Shown here: positions 35,240 through 44,068 of the stretch, piece after piece
How positions within the stretch are numbered: position 1 is the stretch's first letter
How the letters are laid out: every line of letters starts with the position of its first letter
Source of the DNA: an uncultured Bacteroidaceae bacterium
GTDB lineage: Bacteria; Bacteroidota; Bacteroidia; Bacteroidales; Bacteroidaceae
Assembly: GCA_905234745.1 (NCBI GenBank)
Contig: CAJOJD010000006.1
Coordinates: 1-44,068 of the forward strand
Direction: 5' to 3'
DNA: 44,068 nt
The notes under the pieces: generated by a model
What the model was told of the DNA's origin: nothing
The model's database searches: none
The model's input: only the letters and a program-made list of their open reading frames with translations
Position numbers and translations under genes: made by a program

Positions 35240-37560
35240 TAAAGAGACTGACAAGAGGAGCCATTATCGCAATCGCTGCGGTAATGCTCCTTTTGCCTTT
35301 TTATAAGGCTAAGGCAGGTATTCCCGTAGGCACCTGGCGTTCGCATCCCGCATACAACGACGCAACCCAGGCTGTCAAGGCGTTCGGATATATCTGTGTC
35401 CTCAGCGAGGGCGCCCTCTATTTCTTTGACCCCTCTGACCAGGGCCTCTATACCATTGACAAGACAGGAGGACTGGGTGACACTGAGATAGCCGCCATAG
35501 GTTACTGCAATTCAGAAAAAGCTGTGGTTTTGGTCTATTCAAACGGCAACATAGACCTTCTTTACGACAACTTTACCATCTACAACTTTACCGAACTTAA
35601 GAATAACAGCACAGGATCAGTAACCGTAAACGAATTGAAGATTGACGGGAACCTTGCTTACATTTCAACAAACATCGGACTGGTGGTGTTTGATGTAAGA
35701 CGCAGGGAAATAAAGAACACTTACCGTTTGGATTCATCCGTAAACACATCGGTCGTAATCGGTGATACTATTTTCTGCGGAACCGATGCAGGTATCTGGT
35801 TGGGATCGTTATCAACCAATCTGCTTGACTTTACCAATTGGAAAAAGTTCAAGGACCCGAAATTCATTGACCTGTTCGTCTTTGACGGAAAGTTCTCAGG
35901 CAGGGCCTCTGACAACCGTGTCTGGATAATCAATGCCGACGGCTCTCTCAAGAATGTCCGTGACAATGTGGACGGACTGACCTTTACGGACAATGACCAC
36001 CTGGCTCTGATACAGGATACCGTCGTAACCCTGTACAACAGTTATGACGATTTTACTGAATACTCTTTCAGCTATCGTGTAAATGATGTAGTCGTTGACG
36101 GTACCGACTGGTGGGTGTGTCAGGGTTATTACGGATTGTGCCGATACAGGTCAAACGATGACGTGCTTGTCTGTACGGCTGCAAACATAAAACCCAACAG
36201 TCCTCGACGCAATTGGTTCCATTCAGTTTCATGGCCTCAGGAGGGAAAGCTTCTTGTGGTTGGCGGATGCCACAATTATTCAGGTATCAACTATCCGGGT
36301 ACCGTCATGATATATGAAAATGACCGATGGACATCTCTGGATGAGGATATTACATCACGTACAGGTCTGGATTATATCAATCTTACGGAAGCTGCCCAGG
36401 ATCCAAATGATCCCGACCATATATTTGTAGGCTCTACCGGTCAGGGACTTTATGAATTCCAGTCAGGTAAGTTCAAGAAACTCCATACCTGGAATAACAG
36501 CGCATTGGTAAGCATACTCAACAACAACCTTTATAACAAGAACAACTACGTTCGTATTAGTGCACTCCAATATGATACGGACGGTAATCTTTGGATGGCA
36601 AACAATGAAACCGACACTATACTCAAGGTATTGGAACCCGATGGTAACTGGTTCGGTTTGTACTATGATGAAATGGCGGGGCTGCCTACATACAAACAGC
36701 TGAGATTCGACAATAACGGCCGATTATGGATCAATTCGTCAAGAGGAGTAAAACCAGGTCTTTTCTGTATTGATTTTAACGGTACGCTTAAAGACAATTC
36801 GGATGATATCATAAAGTATTCAGGTTCAGTATGGACCAATCAGGATGGTACTGCCGAAGAGATATATGACGTTTATTTCTATGATTTTGACCTGGACGGC
36901 CAAATGTGGATAGGAACAAACAGAGGCATATTCGTTTTAAGGGATCCGGATTCATTCATTACAGATCCTGATCCTGTATTTGAAAGAATAAAGATAGCAA
37001 GAGACGACTATTCAGGACTTGCCGATTATCTGTTCAGCGGAGTAATGACGACAGCCATTTATACTGATCAGGGAAACCGTAAATGGATAGGTACCCTTGA
37101 TCAGGGTGTATTCCTTTTAAGTGCCGATGGAACTGAAACTCTGGAGCATTTTACATCTTCAAACAGTCCGCTTCCTTCTGATAATATACTAAGCATTACG
37201 GAAGATGGCCGAAACGGCTCTTTATTCTTTGGTACAAGCCTTGGAATGGTTGAGTATGGAGGTCAGGCCAGAGATCCTGAAGAAACGCTGTCAGAATCAA
37301 ATATTCTTGTTTATCCTAATCCTGTAAAACCTGATTTTGACGGTTTTGTTACCATTACAGGTCTTACTGAATACAGTACTGTCAGAATTATGAGTAATTC
37401 AGGAAGACTTGTTCATGTAGGAACATCAAACGGAGGTTCATACAGTTGGAATCTTACCGATATAAACGGCAGACCTGTTCCGTCAGGAGTTTATCACGCA
37501 ATCATAACAAATCAGGAAAACAACAAAAGTGAAAGTACATCAATCACGGTAATCCGATGA
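35236..37560 (+). CDS. PorZ-like beta-propeller protein with type IX secretion C-terminal domain
   Basis: A 774-residue exported protein, close in size to Porphyromonas gingivalis PorZ. After a signal peptide (residues 1-27, ending KAKAG) comes the PorZ-type first propeller, beginning [21 protein letters not shown] second propeller has repeated ligand-blade motifs ([47 protein letters not shown]). The last 80 residues ([18 protein letters not shown] to GVYHAIIT) are a type A T9SS sorting domain. PorZ is an accessory surface component of the type IX machinery. The call fits both ends of the protein but I cannot exclude another two-propeller family. Its 3' half is richer in A and T than its 5' half. 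Confidence 0.75.
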   Translation: MIKRLTRGAIIAIAAVMLLLPFYKAKAGIPVGTWRSHPAYNDATQAVKAFGYICVLSEGALYFFDPSDQGLYTIDKTGGLGDTEIAAIGYCNSEKAVVLVYSNGNIDLLYDNFTIYNFTELKNNSTGSVTVNELKIDGNLAYISTNIGLVVFDVRRREIKNTYRLDSSVNTSVVIGDTIFCGTDAGIWLGSLSTNLLDFTNWKKFKDPKFIDLFVFDGKFSGRASDNRVWIINADGSLKNVRDNVDGLTFTDNDHLALIQDTVVTLYNSYDDFTEYSFSYRVNDVVVDGTDWWVCQGYYGLCRYRSNDDVLVCTAANIKPNSPRRNWFHSVSWPQEGKLLVVGGCHNYSGINYPGTVMIYENDRWTSLDEDITSRTGLDYINLTEAAQDPNDPDHIFVGSTGQGLYEFQSGKFKKLHTWNNSALVSILNNNLYNKNNYVRISALQYDTDGNLWMANNETDTILKVLEPDGNWFGLYYDEMAGLPTYKQLRFDNNGRLWINSSRGVKPGLFCIDFNGTLKDNSDDIIKYSGSVWTNQDGTAEEIYDVYFYDFDLDGQMWIGTNRGIFVLRDPDSFITDPDPVFERIKIARDDYSGLADYLFSGVMTTAIYTDQGNRKWIGTLDQGVFLLSADGTETLEHFTSSNSPLPSDNILSITEDGRNGSLFFGTSLGMVEYGGQARDPEETLSESNILVYPNPVKPDFDGFVTITGLTEYSTVRIMSNSGRLVHVGTSNGGSYSWNLTDINGRPVPSGVYHAIITNQENNKSESTSITVIR

Positions 37561-38004
37561 TATAATGTATATGTATGTTTTCTTTTTATTTCATTTCTTC
37601 TTTTTGTTGTATTTAGGCTGTTGAAACTGTTGATATCTTTTTCTGTTTTACGGCATATTTATTTATAAACTTCAAATATAGTTTTTGAACATTTTTATCA
37701 ACTGATTATATTACTGAAAATCAATATATTATATAATAATAAACAACCAGTTGAAATAATAGTTTCCTCTATTTTTTGATTCATTAAACAAGTGATTCCT
37801 GTTAATTGCATGTTTGCAAAATCTGATATAAAAAACGGCTTTGAACATGACTTTTTCAAAATAAATTTCAAGTGGCATCTTCTTTTGAAAATCCAATTTT
37901 TAAGCTCACTTTTTATCTTTTTATTTTGAACACTTATTTACACTGTTTTCAACAGTTATAGTCACATAAATGAACTAATTTTACACCGTCAAATCAATAA
38001 GGAG
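37561..38004. other. AT-rich intergenic region of 444 bp with no recognised gene
   Basis: The stretch is rich in A and T runs, unlike the rest of the window, and I find no coding region or RNA gene. It has an inverted repeat ACTGTT-TTC-AACAGT (37942-37956) and the similar CTGTTGAAACTGTTGATATC near 37619. TAATTTTA (37976-37983), 21 bases before the next ATG, may be a weak -7 element. No good terminator follows the PorZ-like gene. Confidence 0.6.
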
Positions 38005-38547
38005 ATGAGAAAGCTTAATGTTACGGAACTGGGCAGAATTGATGTTGATCAATTCAGGAACAGTAAAAAACTACCTCTCACAATTATACTGGACGATGTA
38101 CGCAGTCTGTATAATGTAGGTTCAGTGTTCCGTACCTCGGATGCTTTCAGAATAGAAAAGATAATTCTTTGCGGTATAACCGCCACTCCTGACAATTGTC
38201 TGGTAGAGATACACAAGACAGCTTTGGGTGCCGAGGAAAGTGTTGAGTGGAGTTACTCGGATGATTGTGTCAGCGTTGTCAAGAAGCTTAATGACAAAGG
38301 TTATGTAACAGTTGCCGTCGAACAGGTTGAAGGTAGCATTAAACTGGACAACCTTGTTGTTGACAAACTTAAAAGATATGCACTTGTTTTGGGTAATGAG
38401 GTAAAGGGTATCAATCAGGATGTAGTTGATATCTGCAGTTGCTCTCTTGAAATACCTCAATACGGAACAAAACACTCACTGAACGTTTCAGTGAGTGCAG
38501 GTCTTGTTATCTGGGAATTTGCCCGTCAGTTGAAGGATTTGCTTTAA
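38005..38547 (+). CDS. SpoU/TrmH family RNA 2'-O-methyltransferase
   Basis: A 180-residue SPOUT-class methyltransferase with the three SpoU motifs: LDDVRSLYNVGSVFRTSDAF (N and R of motif 1), LVLGNEVKGI (motif 2) and LEIPQYGTKHSLNVSVSAG (motif 3, with the knot). It has no N-terminal substrate-binding domain, so the target tRNA or rRNA position is uncertain. Like the preceding 444 bp and the 3' end of the PorZ-like gene, it uses more A/T-ending codons than other genes here. Its TAA overlaps the polA stop by 4 bases (TTAA read on both strands). Confidence 0.9.
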   Translation: MRKLNVTELGRIDVDQFRNSKKLPLTIILDDVRSLYNVGSVFRTSDAFRIEKIILCGITATPDNCLVEIHKTALGAEESVEWSYSDDCVSVVKKLNDKGYVTVAVEQVEGSIKLDNLVVDKLKRYALVLGNEVKGINQDVVDICSCSLEIPQYGTKHSLNVSVSAGLVIWEFARQLKDLL

Positions 38548-41378
38548 TGTGCCTCGAGCCAGTTGGCACCCCATCCGCAATCTGCGATTAGAGGAACTGA
38601 CATCGGCCAGGCTTTCTGCATCTCTTCAATCACGATTTTTTCAACATTTTCTTCTTCACCCGGAACCACGTTGAAGTTGAGTTCATCATGCACCTGCAGG
38701 ATCATGGTTGATTTGACGTTCTCCTGGCGGAACCGGCGGTAGATGGCAATCATTGCAATCTTGATTATATCGGCTGCACTTCCCTGTATAGGAGCGTTGA
38801 TGGCATTGCGCTCTGCAAATCCGCGTACGGTTGCATTGTGTGAGTTTATATCCGGAAGATAACGTTTGCGCTTGAGTATGGTTTCTATATAACCCTTGGC
38901 GCGTGCCTCCTCTATGGAATGGTCCATATAGTTCTTGATGCCGCTGTAAGTCTTGAAGTAGTTTTCAATCAACTCCTTCGCCTCCGTGCGGCTTACACCC
39001 ATGCGTTGTGCCAGACCAAAGGCCGATATTCCGTAAATGATACCAAAGTTGGCAGTCTTGGCCTTGCTGCGTTCCGTCTTGGTTACCTCGTTGATAGATT
39101 TGTGGAAAACCTTGGCTGCGGTTGCGGCGTGAATATCGTGACCCAGTTTGAAATCCTCAATCATGTTCCTGTCCTGACTCAGATGAGCCATGATGCGGAG
39201 TTCAATCTGAGAATAGTCGGCACTGAAGAACTTGCATCCGGGTTCCGGAATGAAGGCCTTGCGTACCTCCTTGCCGTCCTCGTCACGAACCGGAATGTTC
39301 TGCAGGTTGGGATTGCTGGAACTGAGTCGGCCTGTAGCCGTTACGGTCTGGTTGTATGATGTATGTATCTTGCCGGTGGCCGGATTGACAAGTTGCGGCA
39401 GGGCATCGACATAAGTGCCGAGCAGTTTTTTGAGTCCCCGGTACTGAAGTATGAGATCAACTATCCTGTGTTCTGCCCTGAGAGTCTCAAGTACATCCTC
39501 GGATGTAACATACTGTCCGGTTTTGGTCTTTTTGGGTTTGTCCACGATTTTCATCCTGTCAAACAGGATATCACCAACCTGTTTGGGTGAGAGTATGTTG
39601 AAAGGCGTACCGCCAGCCTCCTGATAGATCTCTTTTTCAAGAGCCTCCATACGCTCGGTAAAGTGTCTTGAGGTTTCGGCCAGAGCTGCCGGGTCAATCA
39701 TGGCACCGTTGCGTTCCATATAGGCAAGCACACTGACAAGAGGCATCTCTACATCCCGGAACAAAGGAGTGGTACCGTCCTTTTCCAATTCTTTCTCCAG
39801 GATGGATTTGAGTTGCAGGGTGACATCGGCATCCTCACATGCATATTCATAGACGGCGGCCGGACTCAGGTCGGCCATGTTTTTTTGACTGCGCCCCTTC
39901 TCTCCTATCAGCTCCTCAATGTGGATGGTCTTGTATCCAAGATAGATCTCGGCCAGGTAGTCCATGTTGTGACGGAGTTCAGGTTGGAGAAGGTAGTGGG
40001 CTATCATGGTGTCAAAAAGCTGTCCCTCGACACTGATTCCGTAATTGCCCAGAATCAGCATGTCATATTTTATGTTCTGTCCGATCTTGAGAGTTGACGG
40101 ATTTTCAAAGACCGGACGGAAAATCTCGAGAATCCTCTGCTTACCCTCCTTTTCCTTGGGCATTGCGACGTACCAGGCCTCATGTTCCTTCAATGCTATG
40201 CTCAATCCCACAATTTGGGCCGATATGGCATCAGTTCCGGTGGTTTCCGTGTCAAAACAGAAAAAATCCTGTGTAGCGATTTTACGGGCTAACGTTTCAG
40301 CATCTTTTTCAGTCTCAATGAGATAGTAACTGTGTTGCGTGTTTTTTATGTCCTTGAGATTTGAAAATTCCCCGGTCTGCTGTATCTCTGGCTGGAATAA
40401 ATCAAAGAGATCGCCATGAAAACCGTCATTTTTGGGTTGTTTTGGCAGAACGCCCTGTTCTGTCTGTTGGGCCGGGGTCGATGTCTCTGCCGACTGGACG
40501 GGAACAGGTTGCTTGGATCTGACTCGGTTCATCAGAGTCCGGAACTCCAGCTCTTCAAAAATCGAGTAAAGTTTCTGCTCATCGGGCCCCTCGTATTTCA
40601 ATGCCTCCATGTCAAGTTCAATGGGGACATCGGTCCTGATGGTTGCAAGCAGACGGCTGAATTTTATCTGCTCCACATTGCCTTCAACTTTTTCCTTGAG
40701 CGCACCTTTCAGTTTGTCGGTGTTGGCCAGCAGTCCGTCTATTCCTCCGAACTCCGTTATGAGTTTGACGGCAGTTTTCTCGCCGATGCCCGGACAGCCG
40801 GGAATGTTATCGGAACTGTCGCCCATAAGACCGAGCATGTCTATTACCTGACCGGTATTGTCAAGTCCGTATTTCAGTTTGACCTCTTTGGGTCCCATTA
40901 TCTCATAACCGTTGTTGCCGTAACGGGGGCGATAAATGAGGGCTCTGTCTGTAACCAGCTGGCAGTAGTCCTTGTCGGGAGTCATCATATAGGTGGTTAT
41001 GCCCTTGTCATCGGCCTTTTTGGACAATGTGCCTATTACGTCATCAGCCTCGAATCCGGCGACTTCCAGTACCGGAATGCGGTAAGCCTCTAGTATCTGT
41101 TTGATGACAGGTACCGATTCGCGTATAACCTCAGGGGTCTCCTCACGCTGAGCCTTGTATTCCTTGTACAGTTCGTGGCGGAAAGTACCTCCCTTGGGAT
41201 CGAACGCAACACCTATATGAGTGGGCTTTTCGTTGTTCAGGATATCCTCAAGGGTGTTTACAAAACCCAGTACGGCCGATGTGTTGAAGCCTTTGGAGTT
41301 TATCCTGGGAGCCTTGAGGAAAGCATAATAAGCCCTGTAAATAAGTGCGTATGCATCAAGCAGAAACAGTTTATCCAT
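38544..41378 (-). CDS. polA: DNA polymerase I
   Basis: A 944-residue repair and Okazaki-fragment polymerase. The N-terminal 5'-3' exonuclease domain (1-290) has LLDAYALIYRAYYAF, FEADDVIGTL and GDSSDNIPGCPGIGEKTA. The 3'-5' exonuclease keeps the D-x-E of FCFDTETTGTDA, so proofreading is probably active. The polymerase domain has FSADYSQIELRIMAHLSQD (motif A), RSKAKTANFGIIYGISAFGL (O-helix) and LQVHDELNF (motif C). A low-complexity proline/glutamine linker lies at about 290-325. It is a single minus-strand gene, converging on the SpoU gene and diverging from the polyprenyl synthase. Confidence 0.98.
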   Translation of the reverse strand: MDKLFLLDAYALIYRAYYAFLKAPRINSKGFNTSAVLGFVNTLEDILNNEKPTHIGVAFDPKGGTFRHELYKEYKAQREETPEVIRESVPVIKQILEAYRIPVLEVAGFEADDVIGTLSKKADDKGITTYMMTPDKDYCQLVTDRALIYRPRYGNNGYEIMGPKEVKLKYGLDNTGQVIDMLGLMGDSSDNIPGCPGIGEKTAVKLITEFGGIDGLLANTDKLKGALKEKVEGNVEQIKFSRLLATIRTDVPIELDMEALKYEGPDEQKLYSIFEELEFRTLMNRVRSKQPVPVQSAETSTPAQQTEQGVLPKQPKNDGFHGDLFDLFQPEIQQTGEFSNLKDIKNTQHSYYLIETEKDAETLARKIATQDFFCFDTETTGTDAISAQIVGLSIALKEHEAWYVAMPKEKEGKQRILEIFRPVFENPSTLKIGQNIKYDMLILGNYGISVEGQLFDTMIAHYLLQPELRHNMDYLAEIYLGYKTIHIEELIGEKGRSQKNMADLSPAAVYEYACEDADVTLQLKSILEKELEKDGTTPLFRDVEMPLVSVLAYMERNGAMIDPAALAETSRHFTERMEALEKEIYQEAGGTPFNILSPKQVGDILFDRMKIVDKPKKTKTGQYVTSEDVLETLRAEHRIVDLILQYRGLKKLLGTYVDALPQLVNPATGKIHTSYNQTVTATGRLSSSNPNLQNIPVRDEDGKEVRKAFIPEPGCKFFSADYSQIELRIMAHLSQDRNMIEDFKLGHDIHAATAAKVFHKSINEVTKTERSKAKTANFGIIYGISAFGLAQRMGVSRTEAKELIENYFKTYSGIKNYMDHSIEEARAKGYIETILKRKRYLPDINSHNATVRGFAERNAINAPIQGSAADIIKIAMIAIYRRFRQENVKSTMILQVHDELNFNVVPGEEENVEKIVIEEMQKAWPMSVPLIADCGWGANWLEAH

Positions 41379-41434
41379 ATAGACAGTATTGATACGTAAA
41401 ATTACAAATTTTTCCTTAAACGGACATTTATTGC

Positions 41435-41442
41435 TAATTTTG
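41435..41442 (+). promoter_or_regulatory. -7 promoter element for the polyprenyl synthase gene
   Basis: TAATTTTG followed by CGCCTGGA lies 8 bases before the ATG at 41451, again implying a very short leader. Confidence 0.45.
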
Positions 41443-41450
41443 CGCCTGGA

Positions 41451-42422
41451 ATGGATGTTTTAAAGCGGATATGTGCTCCCATAGAGCTTGAGTTTGAAGA
41501 GTTTCGTAAACGATACTCTTCGCTGTTTTCATCGGCTAATCCTGGTGTTGACATACTGCTTAAGTTCCTTCTGGAACGTAAGGGAAAACTTATGCGTCCC
41601 ATTCTTGTGCTCCTTGTAGCCAAGTGCTACGGAAAGGTCAAAGACAGTACTTACCATCTGGCATCGGCAGTGGAGCTTTTGCATCAGGGCAGTTTGATCC
41701 ATGATGATGTTGTCGACGAGAGCGATAAGCGCCGCGGCAAAAAATCGGCTAATGCGGTGTATGACAATAAGATGGCGGTTCTTTTGGGTGACTTTATCGT
41801 TTCCATGGCCCTTATCCAGATTACCGCCACAGCCAATATAAAGAGTGTCGATGCGCTGTCAACCCTGATAGGAACCCTGTCCGAGGGTGAGATAACCCAA
41901 CTGAACGCACTTGACAACACTACCCTTTCCGAGGATCTTTACTTTGATATAATCTCCAAGAAAACCGCGATCCTGTTCTCTTCGTGCACATCACTTTCCG
42001 CCCTTTTGAGCGGTGCATCGGAGCAGGAGATTGAGGCTTTCCGCCAGTTTGGTCATGTAGCAGGTCTCTGCTTCCAGATTATGGATGACATTCTGGATTA
42101 TCATGACAGCAGCGAGACCGGCAAGCCTTCGGGCAATGACCTTAAGGAGGGTAAGTTCACTCTTCCGGCCATTTATGCCCTGACCCACAGTGACCGTGAC
42201 TGGTCCGGACATATCAAGGCGATACGTTCTCTTGAGGCTACGCCAGAACAGATCCGTGAGGTTACGGAATATTCCGTTTCCAACGGCGGAATAGACTATT
42301 CGCTTTCCAAGATGGAGGAACTGAAAAAGCAGGCAATCCAGGGACTGCCCGCTTTCATATCTCCCGAACTCCGCAACTCTTTTGAGAGCTATCTGGAGTT
42401 AATTACCAATCGCGTCAAGTAA
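41451..42422 (+). CDS. Polyprenyl diphosphate synthase (IspB-like)
   Basis: A 323-residue trans-prenyltransferase that lengthens farnesyl diphosphate for quinone side chains. The first aspartate-rich motif is LIHDDVVDESDKRRG (DDVVD) and the second is QIMDDILDYHD (DDILD). KLMRPILVLLVAK is the usual substrate-binding stretch. The residues ahead of the first motif are bulky enough for a long product, but chain length cannot be settled by eye. The 3' end overlaps the convergent deoC gene by 24 bases. Confidence 0.92.
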   Translation: MDVLKRICAPIELEFEEFRKRYSSLFSSANPGVDILLKFLLERKGKLMRPILVLLVAKCYGKVKDSTYHLASAVELLHQGSLIHDDVVDESDKRRGKKSANAVYDNKMAVLLGDFIVSMALIQITATANIKSVDALSTLIGTLSEGEITQLNALDNTTLSEDLYFDIISKKTAILFSSCTSLSALLSGASEQEIEAFRQFGHVAGLCFQIMDDILDYHDSSETGKPSGNDLKEGKFTLPAIYALTHSDRDWSGHIKAIRSLEATPEQIREVTEYSVSNGGIDYSLSKMEELKKQAIQGLPAFISPELRNSFESYLELITNRVK

Positions 42423-43307
42423 TTTGTCTGCAAGACGGCTGGCACCGATGCGGAAACGCGTGTTGTTGAGCCAATCCTTTCCCAGAACGATTTTTGCTAT
42501 TGTCCAATAGAGAAGAGCATCGTCGACAGTGCTTATTCCTCCTGCAGCTTTCACTCCTACTGTTCTGCCGGTTTCATCGGCATATTCTCGTATTGTCTTG
42601 CACATTACGCAGAATGATTCAGGATCTGCTCCGGGAACCTCCTTTCCGGTTGATGTCTTTATGAAATCAGCACCTGAATACATTGCTATAAGAGATGCCT
42701 TCTTGACGTTGTCAAGTGATTCCAGAGCGCCTGTTTCAAGTATTACCTTCAGAATCCTGTCGGCGCAGAGGGATTTGAGTTCATCAATCTCGTCAGCCAG
42801 AGTCTCATAGTCTCCGTTCAGTATGTGACCTGCGTTCTGTACTATGTCTATTTCATCGGCACCGTCGTGAAGGGCAAGCGATGTCTCGGCAACCTTAACC
42901 TCAAAGAAGGTCTGTGACGATGGGAAACCGCCTGCTACACAGCACGTTTTGACACTTTCAACCTCAAGTGAGCGGCTAACGGTCTGTGCGTACAGCGGCC
43001 ATGTGCAGATTGATGCAACTGATGGGAGGTCGGGATAATTATCCTCCATTTTGTTCACTTTCTCGACAAAAGCCAGAACCGTATCTTCATTATCGGTAGG
43101 TTTCAGTGTCGTCAGGTCAATGCAACTGAGTATCTTTTTCAGAGTCTCCTTGTCGCGTATACCTGAAGCCTCTTTTTTGGCCTTTTCAACAACAGATTTT
43201 ACCCATGCGGCATCAACTTTCATGTTGTACTTGCCGAATGCCTCGCTGAACTTGTCCGTAGTAGGCTCATTTACTGACAGTTCATCCATTTCATCGTAGT
43301 TTTCCAT
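42399..43307 (-). CDS. deoC: Deoxyribose-phosphate aldolase
   Basis: DeoC splits 2-deoxyribose-5-phosphate to acetaldehyde and glyceraldehyde-3-phosphate in deoxynucleoside breakdown. The TIM-barrel motifs are clear: IDLTTLKPTDNEDTV, the lysine in RILKVILETG, the Schiff-base lysine in ADFIKTSTG, and GVKAAGGI. At 302 residues it has a 45-residue N-terminal extension compared with E. coli DeoC, common in Bacteroidota. It is the third gene of a minus-strand run after uvrC and dtd, with a 4-base gap to dtd. Confidence 0.96.
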   Translation of the reverse strand: MENYDEMDELSVNEPTTDKFSEAFGKYNMKVDAAWVKSVVEKAKKEASGIRDKETLKKILSCIDLTTLKPTDNEDTVLAFVEKVNKMEDNYPDLPSVASICTWPLYAQTVSRSLEVESVKTCCVAGGFPSSQTFFEVKVAETSLALHDGADEIDIVQNAGHILNGDYETLADEIDELKSLCADRILKVILETGALESLDNVKKASLIAMYSGADFIKTSTGKEVPGADPESFCVMCKTIREYADETGRTVGVKAAGGISTVDDALLYWTIAKIVLGKDWLNNTRFRIGASRLADKLLDAIGN

Positions 43308-43311
43308 ATGC

Positions 43312-43764
43312 TTATTCCTTGTTTTTTGTATCCATTATTATCGTTACCGGTCCGTCATTCAGAAGCGACACTTTCATGTCCGCTCCAAAGATACCTTTTT
43401 CTACTTTCCTGCCGGACTCTTTTTCAAGTGCATTACAGAACTTTTCATACATCGGTTCTGCAAAATCTCCTTTTGACGCCCTTATGTATGAAGGTCTGTT
43501 GCCCTTCTTGGTACTGGCCATCAGAGTGAACTGGCTGACCGCCAGAAGGCCGCCTCCTACATCCATTACAGAAAGGTTCATAACGCCGTTTTCATCGTTG
43601 AATATCCTGAGTCCAACAATTTTTTTCACGAGCCACTCTATATCCTCCTCAGTATCGGCATCCTCAACGCCCACAAGTATCAGCAGGCCCTCTTTTATGG
43701 CGCCTGTAATCCTGCCGTCAACCTTAACGCTCGCTTCTGTTACTCTCTGTATTACTGCTCTCAT
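43312..43764 (-). CDS. dtd: D-aminoacyl-tRNA deacylase
   Basis: Dtd removes D-amino acids and glycine wrongly attached to tRNA. The 150-residue protein is of standard length and has the family starts MRAVIQRVTEASVKV, the catalytic-site SQFTL, and the cross-subunit N-x-G-P-V-T motif as NDGPVT near the C terminus. The ATG overlaps the uvrC stop (ATGA), so translation is coupled. deoC follows 4 bases after its stop. Confidence 0.97.
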   Translation of the reverse strand: MRAVIQRVTEASVKVDGRITGAIKEGLLILVGVEDADTEEDIEWLVKKIVGLRIFNDENGVMNLSVMDVGGGLLAVSQFTLMASTKKGNRPSYIRASKGDFAEPMYEKFCNALEKESGRKVEKGIFGADMKVSLLNDGPVTIIMDTKNKE

Positions 43765-44068
43765 TTATGGAACCAGTTATATATTACTTGTGCCTTAGCC
43801 TTTCCGACCTGTTCCGTCAGCTCTTCAAGACTGGCTTGGGATATTCTTTTTACACTCTTGAACCGTTTGATGAGAGAGGTGGCGGTGTTCTCGCCAATTC
43901 CCTTTATATCAGTAAGTTCCGAATGGGTCTGACGTTTACTGCGTTTCTTCTTGTGGAACGATATGGCAACTCGGTGAACCTCTTCCTGCATCTGTTCCAA
44001 CAGTCGGAACAGTTCACTGTCCGGTTTTACGCCAACCTCCATCTGCGGGAAGCCGTAAAGAAGTCCTG
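43761..44068 (-). CDS. uvrC: Excinuclease ABC subunit C, C-terminal part
   Basis: Partial gene running off the right edge; the frame is open to base 44068. The visible 102 residues are the end of UvrC: LLYGFPQMEVGVKPDSELF and EEVHRVAISFHKKKRSK close the endonuclease domain, followed by the helix-hairpin-helix region DIKGIGENTATSLIKRFKS and ASLEELTEQVGKAKAQVIY that binds DNA. UvrC makes both incisions in nucleotide excision repair. It is the upstream gene of the uvrC-dtd-deoC run. Confidence 0.94.
   Translation of the reverse strand, partial: GLLYGFPQMEVGVKPDSELFRLLEQMQEEVHRVAISFHKKKRSKRQTHSELTDIKGIGENTATSLIKRFKSVKRISQASLEELTEQVGKAKAQVIYNWFHK

Noticed and set aside
37561-38004. Replication origin
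   Set aside because: It is AT-rich, but I see no cluster of DnaA boxes (TTATNCACA) and no dnaA or dnaN nearby.

Overview
The window looks like a chromosomal segment of a member of the Bacteroidota, most likely order Bacteroidales. Several genes are preceded by the Bacteroidota -7 promoter element (TAnnTTTG, here often TATCTTTG or TAATTTTGC), and Shine-Dalgarno sequences are largely absent. The gene families also fit: M49 peptidase, DUF2723, DUF4294, a PorZ-like propeller with a type IX secretion sorting tail, an HhH protein with a predicted barrel, and a SAM-II riboswitch on metK. No phage, plasmid, integrase, transposase, CRISPR array, rRNA or tRNA was recognised. I could not place it below order level.

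Layout. 1-2.1 kb: 3' end of a dipeptidyl-peptidase III-like gene, a strong terminator, then metK behind a SAM-II riboswitch. 2.1-2.4 kb: an array of 83-bp tandem repeats. 2.4-8.1 kb: a lytic transglycosylase (-), then two translationally coupled GH31 glycosidases (+). 8.1-10.8 kb: a THUMP-type RNA methyltransferase broken by a frameshift, coupled to purD. 10.9-14.8 kb: a GT-C/DUF2723 membrane protein and a NodB deacetylase. 14.8-19.0 kb (-): a DacB-like carboxypeptidase, a radical SAM protein and the HhH/barrel protein. 19.1-25.9 kb (+): DUF4294 protein, ychF, lgt, gltS and mutS, punctuated by three copies of a 31-bp palindrome. 25.9-31.2 kb: threonine aldolase-like enzyme (-), DUF362 ferredoxin-like protein (+), then a minus-strand run of GNAT, acyltransferase, helical-repeat and GNAT-zinc-ribbon genes. 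31.3-31.75 kb: a second 83-bp repeat array. 31.8-37.6 kb (+): leuS, rdgB and the PorZ-like gene. 37.6-38.0 kb: an AT-rich gap. 38.0-44.07 kb: a SpoU methyltransferase, polA (-), a polyprenyl synthase (+), then deoC, dtd and the 3' end of uvrC (-).

Most genes are housekeeping: SAM supply, purine synthesis, tRNA charging and proofreading, mismatch and excision repair, lipoprotein maturation, isoprenoid chains and cell-wall turnover. The more unusual content lies in the non-coding DNA. (1) Two arrays 29 kb apart, of three and six units, share an exact 83-bp period and a 47-bp inverted-repeat core, and are in opposite orientation. (2) A REP-like 31-bp palindrome abuts the 3' ends of three genes, supplies two of their stop codons and probably acts as terminator. 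(3) A 72-bp palindromic insertion with 13-bp direct repeats has separated two genes that can be reconstructed as formerly overlapping, and has changed the C terminus of one. (4) A SAM-II aptamer sits upstream of metK. The 83-bp family is the best candidate for something undescribed; its function is unknown to me.
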